A stretch of 64,000 nt of DNA from Diospyros lotus (taxonomy: Eukaryota > Streptophyta > Magnoliopsida > Ericales > Ebenaceae): assembly GCF_014633365.1 (NCBI RefSeq), contig NC_068349.1, forward strand, positions 33,990,753 to 34,054,752, read 5' to 3'. Below are positions 58,201 through 64,000 of the stretch, one piece after another. The translations under genes and the position numbers were made by a program. Every line of letters starts with the position of its first letter. Position 1 is the stretch's first letter. The notes below the pieces were generated by a model. It made no database searches. It saw only the letters and a list, made by a program, of their open reading frames with translations, and was not told the DNA's origin.

Positions 58201-60092
58201 ATGTGAATGCCCAGAGCGGGCGGCATGGTCACACTATGATTGTTTTGTACTGGAAAATCTAATTTGCCTGTTACTTGTTTGTGACAATATCATAATAATC
58301 CTTTGTGTTGTAACAATGTCCTTAATGGTGGTTCTTCTTCGTCATCTATATTTTAAAGACAGGTGGCTGGGTTGATGCTAGGTCTTCTTGGATGGAATTA
58401 TAGCCTTAGAAAGTTCATTTGCTTACCATCTGTAATCATGGTGTGTGCTTCCTCATACGCAGATGAAGAGAACAGTTTTTGTCCTGTAGCTTGGGGATTC
58501 ATTTCATCATGTGCTTCTGTGTCATAGCTTAGGAAGCTAAACATAAGCCTAAATAGTAAGGAAAAAGGGCGAGGTTTTACTATTATGTTTTTAGAACTAA
58601 TATTCTAGCCAAAAAAAAGATTTTAAAACTAATAGAAAAATAATAGTATAAAACATCTTGGAGTCAAAATATTGTTACAATAATCTTATAGACATTTAAT
58701 AAAAGGAATAAATAAAATTTTAAATTCCACGATAAGTGTGGCATTCTATATATCAACCATGAGGCCATTATCTGTTATATGGTCAATGGTTGCCATTTAT
58801 GTGTATCATGCTGCTGGCGTCCTCTTATTTGAAGTCCTTAGATGGAAATATCATTTTCAAAAATAAAAATATGCAATTTAGAAAGTTTTATCTGCCAATA
58901 AGGAATTTAGACTTGGCTCAATACTGTATTCTTTCTTTCCTACTCAGAGCTTTTGGCTACCATATGTTTGTTGCATGTTCATGTATATGTATTCTTTTTT
59001 CCAGCTTTTCTTTGCCTCTTTTCGTTCTCTGCAGTGTGGGATTAAGGGGCATACAGTTTCGAAAATTAGATGTTGGTACTGTGAAGTCCTGTGGAATCTT
59101 TCCATTCATACTTATTTTCACATGTCAATTATTTTGGGATGATGTATAGTGGAAAGAGTAACATATTTGTGTGAGGTCATTGATCATGTAAACATAGTGG
59201 CTAAGCCATCCTTGTATATGTGAATTTACTGAATCGCTAATCCAAGTTAATTATAACAGGCAGTGTTACTTTACAATCTCACTTTATTAAAGTCGATTCA
59301 AATTAACTAAATGTGCTTCTGATTATATGGGTAAGGTCTCAAAATAAGGTCATAGTGTTGTAAGGGTCATCATCAATCATTAAATGCCAGAAGGAACTTA
59401 ATTCATATTAGACGTGTACTGTTTTTTTGCTGAATTCTGATAACCTTTATTTTCAGTGCCAAAGATGAGAAGGAAGTTGCACTTTGTGTGAAAGATTTAA
59501 ACGCTCCCAGCTTTTATTCAGCAATGGTATCTATCTGGGTCATTGATTCTTTCGAGAGGAAAGACAAGGACAGGGATCTTTTAGCCAAGTTACTGGTCAA
59601 CCTCTCAGAATCTCGGGATGGCATGTTAAACCAAGATCATCTCATGAAGGGGTAAATGAAGTGTTCAGTCTTGCAGTTAGCATATTATGTATTATTAATT
59701 TGCATGTCCTGATAAATGTTTGAATCACTTGGCGAATCACATCTCATTACATATTTTTCAGGTTTGAATTTGTTCTCAATACTCTAGAAGATGCAGTAAA
59801 CGATGCCCCAAGAGCAGGAGAATTCCTTGGTCGTATCCTCGCCAAAGTCATATTAGAAAATGTGATTCCATTTCCAGAGATTGGGCAACTGATCTATGAA
59901 GGTGGGGAGGAGCAAGGGCGACTTGTTGAGATAGGGCTGGCGGCTGAAGTTGTTGGAACCATCCTGGAGACGATCAAATCAGATAAAGGAGAATCAGCAG
60001 TGAGTGAGATACGCACAAGCTCCAGTTTGAAGCTAGAGAAATTCCGGCCTCCTGATGCTAAGAAATCATGGAGGTTGGACAAGTTTATTTAG
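46244..60092 (+). CDS. eIF4G: Eukaryotic translation initiation factor 4G (eIF4G)
   Basis: Coding exons 46244-46419, 46545-46681, 46946-47077, 47251-47309, 47446-47502, 47881-49278, 49374-52528, 59457-59651 and 59762-60092, all with GT-AG junctions and compatible phases; spliced CDS 5640 nt, 1879 residues. eIF4G is the cytoplasmic scaffold joining the cap-binding eIF4E, eIF4A and eIF3. The N-terminus (MSLNQSRAERS) and the FALQFGSISPG and PNLDEQKRDQ segments are typical of plant eIF4G rather than the shorter eIF(iso)4G. The eIF4E-binding motif YSRDFLL is at residues 1049-1055; MIF4G about 1233-1445 (LNKLTPQNFEKLFEQ onward); MA3 about 1695-1815, split by the large intron; the C-terminus ends SWRLDKFI. 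The middle is Ser/Pro-rich and disordered. The 6.9-kb intron (52529-59456) between MIF4G and MA3 exons is filled with transposons, but both splice sites are intact. Confidence 0.95.
52529..52981 (+). other. eIF4G: First part of the 6.9-kb eIF4G intron
   Basis: Starts with the donor GTAAAG at 52529. Intronic, moderately AT-rich; no coding frame or transposon ends recognised before the solo LTR. Confidence 0.6.
52987..53597 (-). mobile_element. Solo LTR, probably Ty1/copia type, in the eIF4G intron
   Basis: A 611-bp block with + strand ends TGTTAAGATTAGG and AAACATCAACG (expected CA, here CG), flanked by the perfect 5-bp duplication AAGGA (52982-52986 and 53598-53602). Read on the minus strand it begins (C/T)GTTGATGTTTTGC and ends CTAATCTTAACA, the style of plant copia LTRs, which is why I give it the minus strand. 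No internal domain remains. Confidence 0.7.
53603..55206 (+). other. eIF4G: eIF4G intron between solo LTR and MITE
   Basis: No coding signal. A short CA-repeat and C-run at about 53663-53688 and a C12 run at 55061-55072. No further element ends recognised. Confidence 0.5.
55207..55344. mobile_element. MITE with TAGGGATGGCAATGG termini
   Basis: 138 bp bounded by inverted repeats TAGGGATGGCAATGG and CCATTGCCATCCCTA. The termini resemble common plant hAT-like MITEs. A clear target duplication was not found, so the class is tentative. Non-coding. Confidence 0.65.
55428..58184 (-). mobile_element. Non-autonomous gag-only LTR retrotransposon (TR-GAG-like)
   Basis: A 2757-bp element with left LTR 55428-55777 (350 bp) and right LTR 57849-58184 (336 bp). 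LTR ends are TGTCACGACC...GGTCATGACA (one end base changed in each copy; the left LTR has a short extra GCTTTGGGTTT-like insert). Target duplication GTGTG at 55423-55427 and 58185-58189. On the minus strand TGGTATTAGAGC (57846-57835), two nt after the 5' LTR, is a primer-binding site for initiator tRNA-Met with one mismatch; the purine tract at about 55779-55790 precedes the 3' LTR. The interior holds one gag-like ORF and no protease, reverse transcriptase, RNase H or integrase, so it must use enzymes from a relative. It lies antisense in the eIF4G intron. Confidence 0.9.
56026..56892 (-). CDS. Gag-like protein of the TR-GAG-like element
   Basis: Uninterrupted 288-residue frame with its own ATG about 960 nt inside the 5' LTR. 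Residues about 55-160 resemble the retrotransposon gag domain of Ty3/gypsy elements (Y-L-V-W-FEKFKALV, FINGLNDTLRPMV, VEKARMQKLVLEAI). The C-terminal half is charged and Ser/Lys-rich, and there is no CCHC zinc knuckle. Family role: capsid-like particle formation around element RNA. The frame has stayed open although the element lacks pol, which suggests recent insertion or selection on Gag. The stop lies about 250 nt before the 3' LTR. A match to a named family was not tested. Confidence 0.85.
   Translation of the reverse strand: MAKGLLERAQPFGKKFKEECDATRKVIKDVSRKLDDFLILFSHKFQVNILAECFFKEYFAFLNQTGDESYKEEINKLKQEGSTMEYLVWFEKFKALVLNSHPTLTESYFVSRFINGLNDTLRPMVKMMCLATVQQVVEKARMQKLVLEAIYRKYGLRLKSYLKSSPQVCDGPHVAKGVLMEQSGPEQSYSSSKEADKHGQAVDENSDQRKKLEAEGRNVSEKEDSKSTASLPLVLEKAEESQVKIIPAEENLTTVLSIFNLGQYESIAVISPGVDQIWKMKEEKVVAI
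58190..59456 (+). other. eIF4G: Last part of the large eIF4G intron
   Basis: Intronic sequence ending in the pyrimidine-rich acceptor TTTTCAG (59450-59456). The frame at 58790-59149 is hydrophobic and has no family resemblance; I do not call it. Confidence 0.6.
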
Positions 60093-60400
60093 AGGACAGT
60101 AAAGTGATGCTCAATAGAATGCCTGGTTAGTGGGAGAAACCCTTGCCTAGCTAGTACTAGGGCATGCATGCTGCTGCTGCTTCCATCTTAATTTCTTTGA
60201 ATTTCATCATCATGGGCTGGGGGGTGGTATATGTGTGTTACTGCATCATTGCATTGGCATGGGTTTGGCCTTCATGTCTAAATATTTTTTCTATTCAACT
60301 GCAAGCGAGAGGCTAATTTGAGCATCCGTATCTTAATTTCAGCTTTCATAACTCATTCATGGCATTGCTTGCTTGAATTAAATGCTATGGCTAGAGTGGT
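60093..60400 (+). other. eIF4G: 3' UTR and end of the eIF4G gene
   Basis: Follows the TAG at 60090-60092. No single strong AATAAA signal is seen; a T-rich region with AAATATTTT near 60280 and ATTAAATG near 60376 are weak candidates for the 3' end. Confidence 0.4.
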
Positions 60401-63400
60401 GGTGGTGGTGGTTGGGGGGCGGGGGGCGCTTTTGAACCAATCCACCAGTAGGTAGTGGCAAGTAGGGTTGTTTCTACTTCTTTTTTTTTTTTTTGGTTTT
60501 GTTTAATACAGTTGCACATACATATCTCCCTAACACAGCTTGCATTATTAAATTTTGTTATTTGCATAGGAATTTCCTCTTTTCTGTCAACCATTAATGT
60601 TTGGTTTCAGTGATTAGGGCACTAAAATCGGATGTTACAGTCTCTTTCATTGCCTGCTTCATTGATATGACTATTGCCAAATAATTTTTCATGGCTGTAC
60701 TTGAAATAATACAACAGATTGCCCAACATGGCGGCCGAGAGAGTCAAGCTCGGTTAGGGATTAAATGTCTTGGAGTTCTAAGGACTTTGGTCTCACGTAT
60801 GAATTGAACTAAAGGCTGGGACGACTAGGATGAGTACACAATTAAACAAACAACTTTATAGTAAGATCAGAAATCCTCAAAATTATTCTTCATCAAATCT
60901 AAACTCAAAACGAACAAAACAAAATGGAAGAACTGGGAGGAGAGGAGATCAAAGCAAGTGGGCGACGACGACGGTTGGCGGTTGTCTCGCAGGTTGTAAA
61001 GCATAGAAGAGCTGATAGAAAAGGGCGACAACAACCAATGGAGATGTCGCAATGGTGTTGCCTTGGTTGCGATGGACGACGGACAGAGAGGTGTTGGCTG
61101 CAGCAGACCAGCGATGGGGTGAGGGTTTAGAATTAGAATAGTGTAACCTGTGTGAGTGAAACCCAATTTTTAATGGATTGCAGGTGAGGTGAGGTGAGGA
61201 TGATTTTTTAATTCTTAATTGATTCCATCTTTGGTCTAAAATTGAGACCGGATTGAAACCCAATTTCCCAAATGTTTTGGATCGAAGGCCAAATCATGTT
61301 CCCCTTTGCACCATTGATTCCTTTGGCACTTCTTTTTCTTTCTTCTTCCTTCCATGTGTATTTCACAAGAAAATAAAGTTTTAAAAACAAAAATAAGACA
61401 CAAATTCACAATATTAATTATTTTTATGAAAAAAATTAAAATCTTATAAATTGATGGATAGTCTCCCACTCGAGGAAGTGGAAATAAGTATAAGAGATGA
61501 GAAAAATAAAGAAGGAAGGACGGAAGGAACAGAGAAAATGAATGAAAGGAAAAAGAGACTTGTCATCAAGGTGACTAAGGAAAGGATGGGAAGGTAAGAA
61601 TAGCTAGGAAGACCTTTTTCAAAGGGACCCCAAAGTGAGTTTGTCTCACCCATAAACTCTTGCTTCGTGGCATTTTTCGTGTTACATGAGAAATTGATTT
61701 TAGAAATATATTTTATTTGGTTTTTCATTGCACTCGTCATCATGTATGATTATACTATTTTACTCTACATTGTTTAGACTTGAGATGAAGTGGTTAGAGT
61801 TGTTTAGATTTGAGATGAAGTGGTTAGAGATCTTCCAAGAGAAGTTTAGGCAATTGGTTGATAAAGTTTTTGGAAGGAAGCTAACATTGTCACAAGTGGC
61901 ATCGCGAAGCAGAAACTTACATTTTCTTTTATATACATATTTTATTTTTTATTTTAAGGGTTCATCACTTAGAATGTTATCTTCAAACTTAGGTTTATCT
62001 TTGGAATATGCAAACATTCTAAGTGAGCCGAGCAATTCACAGAGGAAGGAAGTCCTTGAAGCATAAGCTTTGGAGGCTTCACTATATTTTTGTGATATGT
62101 CATGTTTTATAAATATTATACGTGTTTTTATGTGATGCACTAGAAACATGTATAGTCTTTATTTTAGTGATAGCAAGTGTATTAAACATGCCAAACTTGT
62201 TATACAAACTCAATTCTCTTTTAAAATATGTTATTTTATTTTGGCTAAATATAGACGATTTTAACGTTCATATCTTGAGTTGTAGTGATTTAGAAATTTA
62301 TTCGAATAGTTTTAAAAATTTTGGGTCAAGATACCTAGAAAGTCTTTCTTTTTCCTTAAAAATTGGTATTTCAGAATGATTCAAAAATTTGGATTTCTTA
62401 ATATGAGTTATGAATTAAACTAGTTTTGATCCGTGAAAATGAAAGCATACACAAAGACCCTACCTTCATAAACTAAATTGAACGCAAGAGCTTAGATAGA
62501 AAGACTGTGCCACTAGAGGTAAATATTGAGGAGAATAATCTCTACTAAATTTAAAATAATAATAATAATAAAGATAAAAAGTTAAGCAAAAGAAAATTTT
62601 GAAAATAAGATGTAAATCGTAAGAGTTAGCAAAGACTTTTTGAGAAAAATATTTTCAAAACAAAAAATTTCAAATTATGATATGAAAACCCGTTCTAAAA
62701 GGAATAATGTTTCACCCTCAATCTATGGCATTCCTTTAACTCGACTAAATAGAAGACCATATGGTTGGAAAAGTGTAATAGGAGAAAGGTAAGATGAAAG
62801 AAAAAAAAAAAAAAAAAGAGGGAGAGAGATACACGAGATAATATAACACTAAGGCTAAAAAGGTCATTTTATGTACTATGTTAACATCAAGGAAGTTCAA
62901 TGCTATTTTTAAATTGTTGTTACATGTTAGATAAACCTACACGATAAGATAAATCTCAAAAATAATGTATAAAATTTACCCTTATATTAGTTATAAAACA
63001 TCGGTCAATCATTAATCCAAGTTAAACATGATTGGAGGATGCGAGTTCTTGTCATTGCCATATTGTCTAGATCATATCCTATTCATTTTTCCTTCATATT
63101 TTACATAAAATATTTTACTTTGTAAATTGTTTTTCATTACTTTTTATATTAAAATTTTATACAAAAAAAAAACTTTTTTGTTGATAGGATATACAAATAA
63201 AACAAATATTATATAAAGGCACTTTTATGTAGAAACATTTATATAACCAAATTTCCACAAAAATATTTCTTACAAAATAAAAGTATCCTATGTTTGATGT
63301 ATTTAAATGTCAAAAAATTATTACTTCAAGTTAAACAACAAACGGCTAAACTCCCCCCCCCCCCCCCCCCCCAAATCTTCCATGATATATATATATATAT

Positions 63401-63708
63401 GCATATAATTATATTTATATTAAAAATAAAATTACTTTCGATCCATATTACACTTGTATTTTGCAATTCGACCTATAAAAAATTGACAAAAAGCTTTCAT
63501 CACTAGAGATAAGATGGAAAGAGCGAAACAAAACAATGGTGGCAAGGGTGGTTCTAGTAGTGGCATATCTAACTCAAAAAAGAGAGAGTAAAAACAAAAA
63601 GGTAGAAGAGTAATAGACAACACAAATCGACAGAGATCAATGTTGACAGATTTAATGGTATTGGATGGTGGTGGAGTCTGTAGTGGCAGATGAGTTCTTT
63701 TATAAGGC
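60401..63708. other. Intergenic region right of eIF4G; no gene supported
   Basis: Includes G-rich and T-rich runs (60400-60495), a moderately GC-rich part (60930-61140) with overlapping frames on both strands but no domain, and a direct tandem duplication of about 30 nt (about 61770-61831, unit containing TTGAGATGAAGTGGTTAGAG). A C20 run lies at 63353-63372 next to a TA microsatellite. I recognise no family. Confidence 0.45.
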
Positions 63709-63860
63709 CAGACAAGTTGACAGACAGGCTTACAGAATAGGGGGCTAAAAGACAAAAATATCATCACCCACATTGCATTGAAAAAAGTGCAATGCAATAT
63801 GAACGATGTCATTTTAATCTTTTAGCCCCTATTTTGTAAGTTTATCTGTCAACTTGTCTG
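63709..63860. repeat. Long foldback (hairpin) element, 152 bp
   Basis: Left arm 63709-63780 and right arm 63790-63860 are nearly perfect inverted repeats over their whole length (CAGACAAGTTGACAGA at the outside, ATTGCATTG/CAATGCAAT at the inside) with a loop of about 9 nt. Mismatches and one bulge occur along the stem. It could be a foldback MITE or a young miRNA-like hairpin. A clean target duplication was not found. Non-coding. Confidence 0.75.
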
Positions 63861-64000
63861 ACTCTTAAAATTTTTTTATGACAAATTTGAGGTGGGTCGT
63901 GGTGCCTGAGATGGTGATGATGAGATTGTGACAATAACATCTCAACATTTTTATTGGTTTTGTTAAGATATTCGTTTAAGGTATATTAATGCACTATATT

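Noticed and set aside
60867..61263. Overlapping frames on both strands in a GC-richer stretch
   Set aside because: Neither frame shows a domain, both lack gene context, and they overlap each other; chance frames are the simpler explanation.

Overview
The window is nuclear DNA of a flowering plant, most likely a eudicot: AT-rich intergenic sequence, GT-AG introns, two plant nuclear gene families, and nested plant transposons (LINE, long solo LTRs, CACTA, Helitron, hAT MITEs, a gag-only LTR element). I cannot name the species. No CRISPR, operon or convincing tRNA/rRNA gene is present. All similarity statements are by eye; no identity was computed.

Left part (1 to about 39.5 kb): a tandem segmental-duplication array whose bare unit is about 8.4 kb (upstream flank, one gene of nine coding exons, downstream flank). 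The gene encodes a CCCH zinc-finger/WD40 protein (ZFWD family). Copy 1 (5388-7474) is a pseudogene: a 10-nt deletion, a 1-nt insertion, a lost exon and a damaged exon junction. The second unit (about 11.1-22.2 kb) lost its gene entirely, by a deletion of about 3.6 kb whose junction lies near 16.7 kb. Copy 2 (29250-31906) splices into an intact 436-residue frame and is the only clearly functional one. Copy 3 (34168-36668) carries a Trp-to-Arg change in the first WD repeat, a 22-nt deletion that truncates the last WD repeat, and lacks the promoter TATA segment of its sisters. The array ends in an inverted copy of the unit boundary (about 38.0-39.5 kb).

Because the units are paralogous, most transposon insertions can be dated and delimited against an empty site elsewhere in the same window: two solo LTRs of about 2.55 kb (1406-3951, 18344-20905), a 5'-truncated LINE (11811-15784), a 900-bp CACTA-type element (22218-23117), and a 3.4-kb CACTA-type element (23597-27006) that itself hosts a Helitron (24380-26255) whose 5' terminus has been amplified into a minisatellite of about 242 bp.

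Middle (39.5-45.5 kb): AT-rich intergenic DNA with two small hAT-type MITEs and no gene I can support.

Right part (45.5-60.1 kb): a complete eIF4G gene on the + strand, 5640 nt of CDS in nine coding exons, 1879 residues, with eIF4E-binding motif, MIF4G and MA3 domains. Its 6.9-kb penultimate intron holds a minus-strand solo LTR (52987-53597), a MITE (55207-55344) and an almost complete non-autonomous LTR retrotransposon on the minus strand with both LTRs, PBS, PPT, 5-bp target duplication and a single intact gag-like ORF (55428-58184). The last 4 kb is intergenic and contains a near-perfect 152-bp foldback (63709-63860).
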